Counted from the first letter of the stretch, positions 1-15,130 are shown. The stretch is 64,000 nt of DNA from Psychromonas sp. MME1 (GCF_041080865.1 NZ_CP160906.1:1-64000), one strand, 5' to 3'. Notes: generated from the sequence alone by a model not told the origin. A program made the numbers and translations.

Positions 1-69
1 CGCATCCACGGAAACGGGCTGGCTACTGTGCCAACACTGAATCCTAGAACAATCCAAGATGCTTTTTAA
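1..69 (+). CDS. C-terminal end of an unidentified protein (partial)
   Basis: An open frame enters from the left edge and ends at TAA 67-69 after 22 codons, ending in TLNPRTIQDAF. It lies just upstream of the rRNA promoter, where a gene end is expected. The fragment is too short to name the family, and it could be a chance open frame. Confidence 0.3.
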   Translation, partial: RIHGNGLATVPTLNPRTIQDAF

Positions 70-104
70 TGACTCGTAGAGTTGATTGAAAAGAAATTAA
101 AATC

Positions 105-132
105 TTGACATTGTTTGCAGGTAGCGTAATAT
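105..132 (+). promoter_or_regulatory. rRNA operon promoter (sigma-70)
   Basis: A perfect -35 box TTGACA (105-110) and a -10 box TAATAT (127-132) are separated by 16 bp. They are followed by a GC-rich discriminator (GCGCACCTCGCCGC), typical of stringently controlled rRNA promoters. The site is about 320 bp upstream of the 16S gene, as expected for rrn leaders. Confidence 0.8.
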
Positions 133-153
133 GCGCACCTCGCCGCAAGGCAC

Positions 154-164
154 GCTCTTTAACA
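154..164 (+). promoter_or_regulatory. boxA antitermination site of the 16S leader
   Basis: GCTCTTTAACA matches the boxA consensus recognised by NusB/NusE for rRNA antitermination and sits in the leader between promoter and 16S. A second copy precedes 23S, and a close relative lies in the CRISPR leader at 32078. Confidence 0.8.
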
Positions 165-455
165 ATTTAATCAAACAATCTGTGTGGGCACTTATTGTTG
201 ATGTGATTTCAAATAATCAAAAAGTAACGCTTCTGCTTGCAGAAAGTTACACCTAACTTGTTTAGGTAACATCAATAGAAGTGACACACGAATTAATTCA
301 TTTACATTGAAAGATTTATCTTTCAATGATTAACAGGCCAAATATTTATATTTGGTGATTAATTCAGAATAACAAGTACTTCGGTACTTAGTTTTAGTCA
401 GTAATATTGAGCTTGGTTAAATTCTACTTCGTAGAAAATAACCTAATTAAACTTT

Positions 456-2000
<1,545 letters not shown>

Positions 2001-2142
2001 CGTAAAGAAACACATTAACGAGCCTTTCGGTGAATTTGCTTAGGCAAATAAACCTACCGGCCACGCTAATTTGCTTAGGCAAATTACGTGTTAGTGTTCA
2101 CACAGATTGTTTGATTAGACTGAAGAAGTGCAGAAGTTCTAT

Positions 2143-2218
2143 GTCCCCATCGTCTAGAGGCCTAGGACACCGCCCTTTCACGGCGGTAACAGGGGTTCAA
2201 ATCCCCTTGGGGATACCA
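2143..2218 (+). tRNA. tRNA-Glu (anticodon TTC)
   Basis: A 76-nt cloverleaf lies in the 16S-23S spacer. The acceptor stem pairs GTCCCCA with TGGGGAT, the anticodon loop is CTTTCAC in a CCGCC/GGCGG stem, the T-arm contains GGTTCAAATCC, and CCA is encoded at the end. tRNA-Glu-UUC is a usual single spacer tRNA in gammaproteobacterial rRNA operons. Confidence 0.97.
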
Positions 2219-2748
2219 CCTACACTACGATAAAAAAAGATACTTAATCTTTTTTTACTGTTCTTTGTGAAACCAAAAGAATCACTTTATAAATGTTCTC
2301 TTTAGAATGCTTATAAAGTGTCTTTCTTTGAAATATAAGTAACACTGCTCTTTAACAATTAGGAAAGCTGATAAAGTTCTGTTTGAACGTATCGATATTA
2401 ATATCAATATGTTTAAACGAAACGAAATTGTTCTCAATGATTAGAATTTATTCTAGTTATTGTAATCAAGCAAAAATAAAAAGTTCATTTTTCACGTAGT
2501 GAAATGTGAACAGTACGTATCTACTCAATCATATGATTGATAGGTGCACGAAAAACGAATGTTGTTTTTTGTATTGTAAAATATGAGAAATCGCAAGCGT
2601 CTTGGAAACGACATACAAAACAAAAATCAGTATTAAGTAGTGATGCCAAATGGTGTTGCCCACTCAGACATTGACAAAAAGACGTTAATCTCTTGTTGGG
2701 AACAACACCTAAAACGCGTCACTGCGTGACACTTTTTAGGTGTTGTAT
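2219..2748 (+). other. 16S-23S spacer with boxA and processing stem
   Basis: About 530 bp lies between tRNA-Glu and 23S. It contains a boxA copy (TGCTCTTTAACA, 2346-2357) and, next to 23S, the 5' arm of the pre-23S RNase III stem (AGGTGTTGTATGGTTAAG, about 2738-2755). That arm pairs with CTTAACCATACAACACCT around 5629-5646. No protein gene is seen. Confidence 0.75.
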
Positions 2749-5637
<2,889 letters not shown>

Positions 5638-5825
5638 ACAACACCTAAAGGGTGTTGGTTTTACCAAGACGAGAGTGTGATCTCTATAAACTAGCAATGC
5701 TTGCGAAGCATATTTTACAAGATTGATTAAACGAACAATAAGTAAATTATAACGTAATTTACAGTTTCGTACTGTTTAACGAAGTTAAATAGTGGAAACA
5801 GATTAGCTTTTCTAATTAACTTTTT

Positions 5826-5944
5826 AGCTTGGCGAACATAGCGCTGTGGTCCCACCTGATCCCATTCCGAACTCAGAAGTGAAACGCAGCTGCGCCGATG
5901 GTAGTGTGGGGTCTCCCCATGTGAGAGTAGGTCATCGCCAAGCG
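5826..5944 (+). rRNA. rrf: 5S ribosomal RNA
   Basis: The terminal stem GCTTGGCGA (5827-5835) pairs with TCGCCAAGC ending at 5943. The internal GTGGTCCCACCTGA, CCGAACTCAGAAGTGAAAC and GGTAGTGTGGGGTCTCCCCA blocks are canonical. The gene is about 118 nt long and lies 190 bp after 23S. Confidence 0.96.
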
Positions 5945-5955
5945 CCTAATAAACG

Positions 5956-5991
5956 AAAAATCCCTGTTGACGATGTCAGCAGGGATTTTTT
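5956..5991 (+). terminator. rRNA operon terminator
   Basis: A 13-bp stem (AATCCCTGTTGAC / GTCAGCAGGGATT, one G-U pair, loop GAT) is followed by a T-run. It lies 15 bp after 5S. Confidence 0.9.
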
Positions 5992-6145
5992 CATTTTAGG
6001 GTACTGACGACGATGACCTGCTCGAGAGTAGGGCGAGTATCGCGACAGCAATGTGTCACGAGCTGAGGAGCTCTGCATAAAGTGCCGCCATGCAGTGCAG
6101 GGCAAGTTTGTGTATGCTCGTCACTAGTAGAGTAGAGAGGGGAAT

Positions 6146-7072
6146 TTAAATTTTAAATGGGCTGGTTGTTTTATCACTAAAAATAATGCTTATTAAACCT
6201 TCTCTTAGTGCGCCTTGGGACGGTTTTAGTTGTTGGATATTGAAAGCTTCAAATATAGCGATAAGTATAGATAAACCGCTCGCAAAAACGGGTATGCGAG
6301 ATGCTTCTAGCCCTACAATTTGTAATTTATCTATGCTTTCACAGGCAATACACATCTGTTTTACTTTATTTAATAGCGGCAGTGTTAATGTACTACCTAA
6401 CTGCTGAGCGGTGTTGATTTCCTGCAAGGCTTGAATAGTGCCTGATGCTCCCATTGCTAGATTCCAGCCCTGTTGTGTATAGCTTTCTATCGTTGGTTGT
6501 AAAACCACGTTAGCCATCGCGATGGCATGATTGAAATTTTCATTATTGAGTTTGTTGTCTGAAAAGTAATTAGCAAGCCAAGTAACGCAACCCATAGAGA
6601 GACTTTGTGCGACGATAATATTTTCACCTTTGCCAATGACTAACTCGGTACTTGCTCCACCTATATCAATAATGAGTAGCTGTTCATCAGTTCTTTCGGT
6701 AAAGGCAACACCACGGTAAATGGTTTCGGCTTCTTCAATGCCGGAAATTAGGTTTACAGGATGGGCTAATATACTTTCGGCTTGTGTTATAAAAATATCT
6801 CTATTATTAGCCAGTCGGAGTGCTGCAGTCGCTGTGATTATTAATTTTAACGGCTTTATATCGTTTAATACTTCTTTAAAGTAGCGTAAACAAGCTAAAC
6901 CATTTTCTATCGTTTCAATATTTAAATTATGCTGCGCATCTAATCCTGATGCGAGCCTAACTTTTCTTTTATGTTTAGCCAATACGTTAAAACCATCATC
7001 TGTTTTTTCAACTGTTAGCATGTGGAAGCTATTGGAGCCAAGATCGATGATGGTATAACGGTTGTTTTGCAT
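6146..7072 (-). CDS. gppA: Ppx/GppA family phosphatase, short form
   Basis: Member of the exopolyphosphatase / pppGpp pentaphosphatase family, which acts on polyphosphate or pppGpp through an ASKHA-type ATPase fold. The N-terminal YTIIDLGSNSFHM matches the family phosphate-1 motif, IIDIGGASTELVIG matches phosphate-2, and the core continues to EGLISIIFS. At about 308 residues it has only the Ppx/GppA domain and lacks the C-terminal HD-like region of the roughly 500-residue E. coli proteins. I chose ATG 7072 (MQNNRYT), 4 bp after the rhlB stop. An upstream ATG at 7108, inside rhlB, is in frame and cannot be excluded. The rhlB-gppA pairing is conserved in gammaproteobacteria. Whether the substrate is polyphosphate or pppGpp is not clear. 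Confidence 0.85.
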   Translation of the reverse strand: MQNNRYTIIDLGSNSFHMLTVEKTDDGFNVLAKHKRKVRLASGLDAQHNLNIETIENGLACLRYFKEVLNDIKPLKLIITATAALRLANNRDIFITQAESILAHPVNLISGIEEAETIYRGVAFTERTDEQLLIIDIGGASTELVIGKGENIIVAQSLSMGCVTWLANYFSDNKLNNENFNHAIAMANVVLQPTIESYTQQGWNLAMGASGTIQALQEINTAQQLGSTLTLPLLNKVKQMCIACESIDKLQIVGLEASRIPVFASGLSILIAIFEAFNIQQLKPSQGALREGLISIIFSDKTTSPFKI

Positions 7073-7076
7073 AATG

Positions 7077-8333
7077 TTAACGCTTGTGGTTGCGATGGTA
7101 ATTGTCATTACGTTTATTCGGATGCGCTTTGTATTTAGTCACCTTCATAATAGGTAAGGAGTCAAGCAGCGCATCTTTATCATATTCACTGACCGGAATG
7201 GAGTGTTTAATATATTCCTCAATGGCAGGCAGATTGAATACATATTTTTCACAGGCCAAGCTGATCGCTAAACCTTTTTCGCCTGCGCGACCTGTTCGAC
7301 CGATGCGATGTACATAATCTTCGCAATCATCGGGTAGGTCATAATTAAATACATGTGATACTTTAGGTATGTGTAAACCGCGAGCCGCGACATCTGTGGC
7401 GATAAGAAAGTCAATTTCACCTTTAGTAAATTGCTCTAAAATCTTAATGCGTTTATTTTGTGGTACATCACCCGTTAACAAACCAGCACGTAAACCATCT
7501 CCTGCTAGGTATCCCCAGACTTTTTCGCAGGTATGTTTTGTATTGGCAAAAACAATGGCTTTATCTGGCCACTCATCTTCTATTAATGTTAATAGCAGTA
7601 ACATTTTATCTTCGTTAGAAGGATAAAATAACTCTTCTTGAATATTGGCAGATGTCATGACCTCTGGTTCGATTTGAATATGTTCAGGGTCATTCATGTG
7701 CTCAAAAGCGAGCTCTTGTACTTTATGCGACAAAGTTGCAGAAAAGAGCATATTTAAACGACTATTTGCTTCCGGCATACGTCTAAATAAGTAACGAATA
7801 TCTTTGATAAAGCCAAGGTCAAACATACGATCAGCTTCATCCAAGACCACACTTTGGATTGATCCTAGGTCAACAACGCCTTGTTTAACAAAATCAATAA
7901 TCCGTCCTGTTGTGCCAATTAATATATCAACACCTTTTTCTAGTTTAGTGTGTTGAATTTCTACTTTCTCGCCCCCATATGCTAAACCAAGGCGTAAGTT
8001 GGATGCTTTTGCTAATATTAGGGCATCTTTATGAATTTGAATTGCAAGCTCACGCGTCGGCGCTAAAATAATAGCCCGAGGTTGATTCTTACGGCGATTT
8101 TCAGGTTGTGCATCGCTTAACAAGTGATGAAATACTGCAGGTAAAAACGCCAGCGTTTTACCTGTACCTGTCTGGGCTTGCCCTGCTATATCCTTCCCGG
8201 TGAGGGTGATTGGCAGTGATAAAGCTTGTATAGGTGTGCAGTATTCGTAGCCTTGTGATGCTAAAGCTGAAATTAGACTATCCTGAAGAGGAAGGTCTGC
8301 AAATTTTATTTGAGTTAAGTGTGTTTTATTCAT
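7077..8333 (-). CDS. rhlB: ATP-dependent RNA helicase RhlB (DEAD-box)
   Basis: DEAD-box RNA helicase, in E. coli a component of the RNA degradosome bound to RNase E. In order, the protein shows a Q-motif region ([19 protein letters not shown]), motif [15 protein letters not shown], motif [11 protein letters not shown], motif III SAT, and a C-terminal helicase domain with [10 protein letters not shown]. Its 418 residues match the usual length. ATG 8333 is used; a longer reading from TTG adds two residues. It is divergent from trxA across about 130 bp and is followed closely by gppA. The short basic tail ([13 protein letters not shown]) fits the family's RNA-binding tail. Confidence 0.93.
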   Translation of the reverse strand: MNKTHLTQIKFADLPLQDSLISALASQGYEYCTPIQALSLPITLTGKDIAGQAQTGTGKTLAFLPAVFHHLLSDAQPENRRKNQPRAIILAPTRELAIQIHKDALILAKASNLRLGLAYGGEKVEIQHTKLEKGVDILIGTTGRIIDFVKQGVVDLGSIQSVVLDEADRMFDLGFIKDIRYLFRRMPEANSRLNMLFSATLSHKVQELAFEHMNDPEHIQIEPEVMTSANIQEELFYPSNEDKMLLLLTLIEDEWPDKAIVFANTKHTCEKVWGYLAGDGLRAGLLTGDVPQNKRIKILEQFTKGEIDFLIATDVAARGLHIPKVSHVFNYDLPDDCEDYVHRIGRTGRAGEKGLAISLACEKYVFNLPAIEEYIKHSIPVSEYDKDALLDSLPIMKVTKYKAHPNKRNDNYHRNHKR

Positions 8334-8461
8334 TTGCAAATGATAACAGTTTATACTTGCAATAAGTATTGAGATCGATTCAAATATCTAAAATTAATTT
8401 TTATTATGTTCCATGTTATAGTATTTATATACTTATTAGGCAATAGTTTCTGGAGAGAAAT

Positions 8462-8788
8462 ATGAGCGACAGTATCGTAACGTTAAGTGATGCAAGTTTT
8501 GAACAAGATGTAGTGAATGCAGAAGGGCCTGTTTTAGTCGATTTTTGGGCTGAATGGTGTGGGCCTTGTAAAATGATTGCCCCTATTCTTAGTGAAGTTG
8601 CCGTTGAATATGCAGGTAAAGTAACTATTGGTAAACTAAATATCGATCAAAATAGTGCTACACCACCAAAATTTGGTATCAGAGGTATCCCTACTCTATT
8701 ACTATTTAAAGATGGAAAAGTTGCTGCAACTAAAGTTGGTGCCCTTTCTAAAGCACAGCTTGTTGAATTTTTAGACGCAAATATCTAA
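8462..8788 (+). CDS. trxA: Thioredoxin 1
   Basis: Small cytoplasmic dithiol reductase of 108 residues. It carries the active site WCGPCK at about residues 32-37, the cis-proline loop [11 protein letters not shown], and DFWAEWCGP typical of TrxA. It donates electrons to ribonucleotide reductase, PAPS reductase and others, and is re-reduced by thioredoxin reductase. GGAG sits 7 bp upstream of ATG. Its place upstream of rho and divergent from rhlB is the conserved gammaproteobacterial order. Confidence 0.97.
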   Translation: MSDSIVTLSDASFEQDVVNAEGPVLVDFWAEWCGPCKMIAPILSEVAVEYAGKVTIGKLNIDQNSATPPKFGIRGIPTLLLFKDGKVAATKVGALSKAQLVEFLDANI

Positions 8789-8799
8789 AAAATTAACTT

Positions 8800-8846
8800 C
8801 AGATTGGATAAGTTGTGATCTACAACACGTCCAATCTGGACTAATA
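8800..8846 (+). terminator. hairpin between trxA and rho
   Basis: CAGATTGGA (8800-8808) pairs with TCCAATCTG (8830-8838) and the loop contains a second stem (TTGT/ACAA). A T-rich stretch follows. It probably ends trxA transcription or attenuates rho, which is autoregulated in E. coli. Confidence 0.6.
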
Positions 8847-8939
8847 TTATTTTTAATGCTATCTTATGCTCAAAATGCGAGCAATTATTTCTATAGTTCA
8901 ATCATCCACTTACCTCAAATCTGATTATCAATATAAATT

Positions 8940-10208
8940 ATGAATTTAACCGAACTAAAACTAACACCTGTTTCTGAACTTGTTAAACTTGGCGAATCAA
9001 TGGGGCTTGAAAGCTTAGCTCGCTTAAGAAAACAAGATATAATTTTTGCAATTCTAAAAGCTCACGCTAAAAGTGGCGAAGATATTTTCGGTGCAGGTGT
9101 ACTTGAAATATTACAAGATGGCTTTGGTTTCTTGCGAAGTTCTGATAGTTCTTACCTGGCTGGTCCTGATGATATTTATATATCACCAAGCCAAATACGC
9201 CGATTTAATCTGCGTACAGGGGATAGTGTTGAAGGGAAGATTAGACCTCCTAAGGATGGCGAACGATATTTCGCGTTATTGAAAATAATCGAAGTTAACT
9301 TTAACAAACCTGAAAACTCCCGCAATAAAATCCTTTTTGAAAACTTAACACCAATTCATCCCGATGAGCGTTTCCGTTTAGAAAACGGTAATGGTAGCAC
9401 AGAAGATATTACTGCTCGAATTTTGGATTTAGTCTCTCCGATTGGTAAAGGGCAGCGTGGTTTGATTGTAGCCCCACCTAAAGCGGGTAAAACAATGTTA
9501 TTGCAGAATATTGCTCAGAGTTTGAGTCTTAATTTTCCTGACTCAGTACTTATTGTTTTACTAATAGATGAGCGTCCTGAAGAGGTAACTGAGATGCGCC
9601 GTCTAGTTCGCGGAGAAGTCGTTGCATCTACATTTGATGAGCCAGCAAGCCGTCACGTTCAAGTTGCTGAAATGGTCATTGAAAAAGCCAAACGTTTAGT
9701 TGAACATAAAAAAGATGTGGTCATTTTATTAGATTCGATTACGCGTTTAGCACGAGCTTATAATACGGTTGTGCCGAGTTCGGGTAAAGTATTGACTGGT
9801 GGTGTTGATGCAAATGCACTGCAACGTCCTAAGCGTTTCTTTGGTGCTGCACGTAACGTAGAAGAGGGTGGAAGTTTAACGATTCTTGCTACAGCTTTGA
9901 TCGATACTGGCTCGAAAATGGATGAAGTAATTTATGAAGAGTTTAAAGGTACGGGTAACTCTGAAATTCATTTAAATCGTAAGTTAGCTGAAAAACGTGT
10001 CTATCCTGCAATTGATATTACTCGTTCAGGGACTCGACGCGAAGAGTTACTAACTGAATCTGGTGAGCTACAAAGAATGTGGATTTTACGTAAAATCGTT
10101 CATCCAATGGGTGAAGTTGGTGCAACTGAGTTCTTAATTGATAAACTCGGCTTAAGTAAAACCAATGACGATTTCTTTGATGCGATGAAAAATCAGAAAT
10201 CTAAATAA
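8940..10208 (+). CDS. rho: Transcription termination factor Rho
   Basis: Hexameric RNA-dependent ATPase that terminates transcription and couples it to translation. Its 422 residues match the usual 419. The order is an N-terminal helix bundle ([19 protein letters not shown]), the cold-shock-like primary RNA-binding domain ([22 protein letters not shown] form), Walker A PPKAGKTM, Walker [15 protein letters not shown], then the Q-loop/R-loop region ([27 protein letters not shown]). No insertions or losses are seen. The 151-bp leader after trxA is a likely site of autoregulation. Confidence 0.97.
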   Translation: MNLTELKLTPVSELVKLGESMGLESLARLRKQDIIFAILKAHAKSGEDIFGAGVLEILQDGFGFLRSSDSSYLAGPDDIYISPSQIRRFNLRTGDSVEGKIRPPKDGERYFALLKIIEVNFNKPENSRNKILFENLTPIHPDERFRLENGNGSTEDITARILDLVSPIGKGQRGLIVAPPKAGKTMLLQNIAQSLSLNFPDSVLIVLLIDERPEEVTEMRRLVRGEVVASTFDEPASRHVQVAEMVIEKAKRLVEHKKDVVILLDSITRLARAYNTVVPSSGKVLTGGVDANALQRPKRFFGAARNVEEGGSLTILATALIDTGSKMDEVIYEEFKGTGNSEIHLNRKLAEKRVYPAIDITRSGTRREELLTESGELQRMWILRKIVHPMGEVGATEFLIDKLGLSKTNDDFFDAMKNQKSK

Positions 10209-10236
10209 ATAGTTGGGTCATACCAAATAGAGAATA

Positions 10237-10264
10237 GAACGCTACTTTGGTAGCGTTTTTTTTT
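10237..10264 (+). terminator. rho gene terminator
   Basis: AACGCTAC / GTAGCGTT stem with loop TTTG, followed by a run of nine T. It lies 28 bp after the rho stop. Confidence 0.9.
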
Positions 10265-10292
10265 GATCTTTAAATAAATAAGTTAGGTTGCT

Positions 10293-11762
10293 ATGAAATT
10301 TGATGATTTACGGGACTTTATTGCACAACTTGAAGAAAAGGGGCTTTTGAAACGTATTAGCCAAGAAATTGATCCGCATTTGGAAATGACGGAAATTTCT
10401 GACCGTACTTTGCGGGCAGGAGGACCCGCTCTCTTATTTGAAAACCCTAAAGGTTATGACACCCCCGTATTAACCAATTTATTTGGTACGACACAGCGCG
10501 TTGCATTGGCGATGGGGAAAGATGATGTTGCGGCTTTAAAAGAAGTGGGGCAATGGCTTGCCTACTTAAAAGAACCTGAGCCACCGAAGGGAATTAAGTC
10601 TTTGTTGGAAAGTTTGCCCATATTCAAACAAGTATTGAATATGCCGACAAAACGGGTGCGTAAACCCGCTTGCCAACAGATAATTATGCAGGGTGATGAG
10701 GTTGATTTGACCAAGCTGCCAGTGATGACCTGTTGGCCTGGTGATGTTGCTCCTTTAATTACTTGGGGATTAACTATTACCCAAGGTCCCTATAAAAAAC
10801 GTCAAAACTTAGGTATTTATCGTCAACAATTGCTGGGTAAAAATAAAATGATCATGCGCTGGCTATCTCACCGAGGTGGGGCGATTGATTATCGTGAGTG
10901 GCAAGAAGCCAATCCCGGTAAGCCTTTTCCAGTCTCTGTGGCGTTAGGGGCAGATCCTGCGACCATTTTGGGGGCTGTGACTCCTATCCCCGATACGCTT
11001 TCTGAGTATGCTTTTGCAGGCTTGCTGCGTGGCTCTCGAACCAAAGTGGCAAAAAGCATCAGTAATAATTTAGATGTGCCTGCCACCGCTGAAATCATAC
11101 TCGAAGGCTATTTACAGCCCGGAGAGGAAGCGCCCGAGGGACCCTATGGCGATCACACGGGTTACTATAATGAAGTCGATGATTTTCAAGTCATGACAGT
11201 GACCCATGTAACGCAACGAGAAAATCCCATTTATCATAGCACCTATACCGGGCGTCCACCCGATGAACCCGCTATATTAGGCGTCGCACTCAATGAAGTA
11301 TTTGTGCCTATTTTACAAAAACAATTTCCAGAGATTGTCGATTTTTATCTTCCTCCTGAAGGTTGTTCCTATCGAATGGCGGTTGTTTCAATCAAAAAAC
11401 GTTACCTGGGACACGCAAAGCGAGTGATGTTAGGCATTTGGTCATTCTTACGCCAGTTTATGTACACCAAATTCATTATTGTCTGTGATGATGATGTCAA
11501 TGTACGTGATTGGAACGATGTGATTTGGGCTATTACTACGCGTATGGATCCAGCAAGAGACAGTACGATTATCGACAATACTCCCATCGATTATCTCGAT
11601 TTTGCATCACCCGTGTCAGGGCTTGGTTCAAAAATGGGGTTGGATGCCACCAATAAATGGGCGGGAGAAACTGAACGAGAGTGGGGAGTTCCTATTGTTA
11701 TGGATAAGGATGTAAAACAAAAAATAGATAAGCTCTGGCAAGAGTTGGATATCCTGTCATAA
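10293..11762 (+). CDS. ubiD: 3-octaprenyl-4-hydroxybenzoate carboxy-lyase UbiD
   Basis: Prenylated-FMN-dependent decarboxylase of ubiquinone biosynthesis; it removes the carboxylate from the polyprenyl-hydroxybenzoate intermediate. At 489 residues it has family length. Recognisable UbiD signatures are [45 protein letters not shown] and the C-terminal DRDI-like segment. It starts at ATG 10293 with AGG upstream. fre follows 57 bp downstream, as in E. coli (ubiD-fre). The cofactor maker UbiX is not in the window. Confidence 0.96.
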   Translation: MKFDDLRDFIAQLEEKGLLKRISQEIDPHLEMTEISDRTLRAGGPALLFENPKGYDTPVLTNLFGTTQRVALAMGKDDVAALKEVGQWLAYLKEPEPPKGIKSLLESLPIFKQVLNMPTKRVRKPACQQIIMQGDEVDLTKLPVMTCWPGDVAPLITWGLTITQGPYKKRQNLGIYRQQLLGKNKMIMRWLSHRGGAIDYREWQEANPGKPFPVSVALGADPATILGAVTPIPDTLSEYAFAGLLRGSRTKVAKSISNNLDVPATAEIILEGYLQPGEEAPEGPYGDHTGYYNEVDDFQVMTVTHVTQRENPIYHSTYTGRPPDEPAILGVALNEVFVPILQKQFPEIVDFYLPPEGCSYRMAVVSIKKRYLGHAKRVMLGIWSFLRQFMYTKFIIVCDDDVNVRDWNDVIWAITTRMDPARDSTIIDNTPIDYLDFASPVSGLGSKMGLDATNKWAGETEREWGVPIVMDKDVKQKIDKLWQELDILS

Positions 11763-11819
11763 TTGGGAATGTTATTTTTTTGTTAAATGAATTTTCACCT
11801 AATAGAATAAGAGAACTCA

Positions 11820-12515
11820 ATGCAACCTGTTACTTGTAAAATAAATACCATCGAAAAACTCAATGACTTTTTATACCGTATATTTTTAACTCCGGAGAAA
11901 AATACCCCCTACAAAGCAGGGCAATATATATCCATCATAATGGGAGAAGGGGACAAACGTCACTTTTCCATTGCCAATGCGCCACTAAGTAATACTATTG
12001 AGCTCCACATAGGCGCAACACCAGAGAATAGCTATGCGATGCAAGTTATTGATAAAATGAAACTCGATGGTGAAATTGAAGCTGAAATTGGTAATGGAGA
12101 CGCTTATCTACGCGAAGAGTCGAAAAGACCTATTATTTTAATGGCAGGGGGGACAGGGTTTTCCTATGTAAAATCACTATTAGAACAAATAGTTGCATTG
12201 CAATTAGCTAACCCAGTTTATCTCTATTGGGGGGTTAAGGAATACGCACATTTTTATTTCGAAACTGAAGCTGCTGAGTGGGCAAAAATGCACAATAATA
12301 TTCACTTTAATCCGGTCATTGAATTACCAGAGAGTGAATGGCTCGGACGTCAAGGATACGTGCATCAGGCTGTGTTAGAAGAGTTTCCTGATCTAAGTTC
12401 TTTTGATATTTATATTGTAGGCCGTTTTGAAATGGCTAAAGTGGCCCGCGAAGATTTTCTCGCTCAGGGAGCGGTTGCAGAGCATATCTTTGGTGATGCC
12501 TTTGCCTTTATGTGA
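11820..12515 (+). CDS. fre: NAD(P)H-flavin reductase
   Basis: Cytoplasmic reductase of free flavins with NAD(P)H, of the ferredoxin-NADP reductase superfamily. It has 231 residues (E. coli Fre 233). The flavin-binding RHFSIANAP motif is at about residues 46-54, the nucleotide-binding MAGGTGFSYVKSL at about 108-120, and the C-terminal IYIVGRFEMAKVAREDF is typical. It is probably co-transcribed with ubiD. LuxG-like flavin reductases are close relatives, but no lux genes are present. Confidence 0.93.
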   Translation: MQPVTCKINTIEKLNDFLYRIFLTPEKNTPYKAGQYISIIMGEGDKRHFSIANAPLSNTIELHIGATPENSYAMQVIDKMKLDGEIEAEIGNGDAYLREESKRPIILMAGGTGFSYVKSLLEQIVALQLANPVYLYWGVKEYAHFYFETEAAEWAKMHNNIHFNPVIELPESEWLGRQGYVHQAVLEEFPDLSSFDIYIVGRFEMAKVAREDFLAQGAVAEHIFGDAFAFM

Positions 12516-12544
12516 GGCATCATCTAATAAATTAGTTTTTAAGG

Positions 12545-13834
12545 ATGTTAAGTATTACCTTAATTGCCATTGATTTTTTGTTATCATGGCAAATCATCCG
12601 ATCAATTCATATGAATAAAGAACACGACCAATTTATGACGGCAAACAGATCACAAAAAGAGGAACATACTTTAGCTGAATCAATTGATATTTTATTTCTG
12701 CGGTTTTTAGTGGGGAAAAATAAAATAGCTAACGAAGAAAGCTATAATGATGGCTTATCAGAAAGTGAACTCGATGAGCAATGCACACCGGGTGCTGCCG
12801 ATGGTTGGAATAAACGTATATTGTTAGATGTTGAAAAACAGCGAGTTAAACGTGTTGAGGCTGATAAAGCGATTAAAGAGAAGCGTAATGCCGTATTGAT
12901 GCATCTCTTTCAGAAAACGCTTTTAACGGCTATTCAAAATAGATTAAGTCACCATGATGAAGTTATTACCCATCAGCTACAGTTACGAGAAAGTACCCTT
13001 GAATTATTAAAAAAATTGCTGTCGAGTGAGCCTCGTTATTCAATTTTAGCGAGTTTATTAGAATTAAATATAAGCACGCGTAATCATTTAATCTCATTGG
13101 TTTGTAGTTCTGATTTCATGGAATCATTAGGGCGAGATGCACGCAATGTCCGTGATATACAAGCCGCTATCGGTTTAATCGGTATTGATGTTTTACGCTA
13201 TCTTATTCCTGCTATTATTTTTAAATATACAATTAGCAATAACGGCTTACATAATGTTTTATTTACCAAAAAATTATGGCGTTACGAATTAACCCTAGGG
13301 CAAGCTTGTACAGCTTTAATGAAAGAGAGTGATTATCGCCGCCCCCATGAAGGTATGTTGTTATCGGCAATGGTCAACTTTGCCTATGTTGCTGCTTATA
13401 AACAATACCAAATTTCATTTGAAACTGTACGGGTTGCTTGTTTGGATCAAGCGCGGGATAAAGGAGAAAAGGAGCAACATGATTTCTTCTTTGATTTGCA
13501 AACAGACCCTGCAACCTTACAACAATTATTGGTGTCACAGGCAAAATTAGCATTAAGTCTTAGCCTATCAGAAACGTTATTTAGTAAAGATTTTCCTCAT
13601 CTTGTTAACGCGCTTCGAGAGCAAGTTGAGTGCGTCGAATTTACCGAAATGAGTAGTGTGGGGAAAATATTATTTAAAGCATTGCGTTTTGCAAAATATG
13701 ATCAATTACGAACGGTGCGTTTATTTAAAGCGGAATGGTTAGATGATTATTTGCAAGCGTCACATATTTCGTCAGACACCTATAAAAATTTAGTACGGCA
13801 AGAGCTCTTTCGTTTTAAAACTAATTGGTCATAA
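12545..13834 (+). CDS. HDOD domain-containing protein
   Basis: 429 residues with a charged N-terminal region and a predicted helical HDOD-like fold from about residue 150 (LLKKLLSSEPRYSILASLLELN ... IQAAIGLIGIDVLRYLIPAIIF). HDOD proteins are non-catalytic relatives of HD phosphohydrolases used in signalling. No HD metal pair is visible. It begins 29 bp after fre and may be in the same operon. ATG 12545 is taken, with AAGG immediately upstream; another in-frame ATG is at 12611 and neither start has a good ribosome-binding site. The role is unknown. Confidence 0.7.
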   Translation: MLSITLIAIDFLLSWQIIRSIHMNKEHDQFMTANRSQKEEHTLAESIDILFLRFLVGKNKIANEESYNDGLSESELDEQCTPGAADGWNKRILLDVEKQRVKRVEADKAIKEKRNAVLMHLFQKTLLTAIQNRLSHHDEVITHQLQLRESTLELLKKLLSSEPRYSILASLLELNISTRNHLISLVCSSDFMESLGRDARNVRDIQAAIGLIGIDVLRYLIPAIIFKYTISNNGLHNVLFTKKLWRYELTLGQACTALMKESDYRRPHEGMLLSAMVNFAYVAAYKQYQISFETVRVACLDQARDKGEKEQHDFFFDLQTDPATLQQLLVSQAKLALSLSLSETLFSKDFPHLVNALREQVECVEFTEMSSVGKILFKALRFAKYDQLRTVRLFKAEWLDDYLQASHISSDTYKNLVRQELFRFKTNWS

Positions 13835-13986
13835 TAATGCGTGGTGTTGAAATTTACTGCTTTGTTTCTTAGCTGATCATGATTTATTACCCTTTTATAT
13901 TGATATTAGTGGTTTTTATCAATTAAACTCGCTGCGACTTTTAAAAGAAGGTAGAATGCGCCTTCAATTTTATAGAGAGTGAAAAA

Positions 13987-15096
13987 ATGGTTACCTCATC
14001 AGATATGTTCAGTGATATTCGCCCTTATAATGACGATGAAATTCAAGCTGCTATTCAGCGTGTTATAAATGACAATGAGTTTCTTGATGCGATAATTAGT
14101 TTTCGTTTTGCTAACCTAGCAAAATTTTTTGGCTTTTTGTTAAAGCCTCTTTTAAAGCGCTATATTTCCTATAAATGGGGCGCTATTAATAGTATTGATG
14201 AGTTACAACGAATCGTTGGTGTCTATGTACAGCATATGATTGATTCCACAACGACTCAATTTACCTATTCAGGTTTAGAGCATTTAGATCCAAGCAAAAA
14301 TTACCTTTTTGTCTCAAATCATCGCGATATTGCAATGGATCCTTGTTTTGTTAATTGGGCGCTATTTACTGAAAATTTCAAAACTGTGCGTATCGCCATT
14401 GGTGATAATCTCTTAAAAAAATCCTATGTCTCAGATATTATGCGCATGAATAAAAGCTTTATTGTTAAGCGCTCTGTCTCGGGTGTACGAGAAATGATGA
14501 AATCACTATCACATTTATCGGCTTATATTTTTAGCTCATTACAAGAAGAGAGTAGCATTTGGATTGCGCAGCGTGAAGGGCGTGCGAAAGATGGTTTTGA
14601 TAAAACAGAGCCCGCCATTGTGAAAATGTTTTATGTAAATGGCAAGAAAAGCGGTATTACTTTTACTGACTATATTAAACAACTAAATATTGTTCCCGTT
14701 GCTGTATCCTATGAATATGACCCCTGTGATCAACAAAAAGCGCAAGAATTGCACGATAAATCCGTCAAGGGCGAGTATCAAAAAACACAATTTGAGGACA
14801 TAGAAAGTATTGTTCGTGGTATTGTCGGCAAAAAGGGGCGAGTGCATGTTGCCTTTGGTAAACCGTTAAGTGGGGATTTTAACGATGCGGATCAAGTAGC
14901 AGAAGCGATAGATACGCAAATATATCAAAATTATTACCTACATCCTTCGAATTATATTGCAGCCGATGATGAATTACAGGCTGTTACTGCGGAAGATAGA
15001 GAGGCATTTGCAAAACATATGGCGTTGATCAAGCCTGAGCTGCACGATATAGTTTTAAAGATGTATGCAAACCCTGTTTATAACCATATCGCATAA
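13987..15096 (+). CDS. PlsC-like glycerolipid acyltransferase
   Basis: 369-residue protein of the lysophospholipid acyltransferase superfamily. The block SNHRDIAMDP (about residues 109-118) corresponds to the catalytic HX4D region in the variant seen in marine gammaproteobacteria. IAQREGRAKDG is the second acceptor-binding block, and the LNIVPVAVSYEYDPCD region follows. No clear membrane segment is visible apart from a hydrophobic stretch near residues 45-55. It has its own promoter region and is followed by a strong terminator. The acyl donor and acceptor are not known. Confidence 0.8.
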   Translation: MVTSSDMFSDIRPYNDDEIQAAIQRVINDNEFLDAIISFRFANLAKFFGFLLKPLLKRYISYKWGAINSIDELQRIVGVYVQHMIDSTTTQFTYSGLEHLDPSKNYLFVSNHRDIAMDPCFVNWALFTENFKTVRIAIGDNLLKKSYVSDIMRMNKSFIVKRSVSGVREMMKSLSHLSAYIFSSLQEESSIWIAQREGRAKDGFDKTEPAIVKMFYVNGKKSGITFTDYIKQLNIVPVAVSYEYDPCDQQKAQELHDKSVKGEYQKTQFEDIESIVRGIVGKKGRVHVAFGKPLSGDFNDADQVAEAIDTQIYQNYYLHPSNYIAADDELQAVTAEDREAFAKHMALIKPELHDIVLKMYANPVYNHIA

Positions 15097-15130
15097 TAAA
15101 CAGACTAATTCGCCACTACTTTAATTTGTT

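Noticed and set aside
6001-6145. Second 5S-like gene after the rRNA terminator
   Set aside because: Only a few short stretches (GAGAGTAGG) resemble 5S; the folding core and terminal stem are missing.
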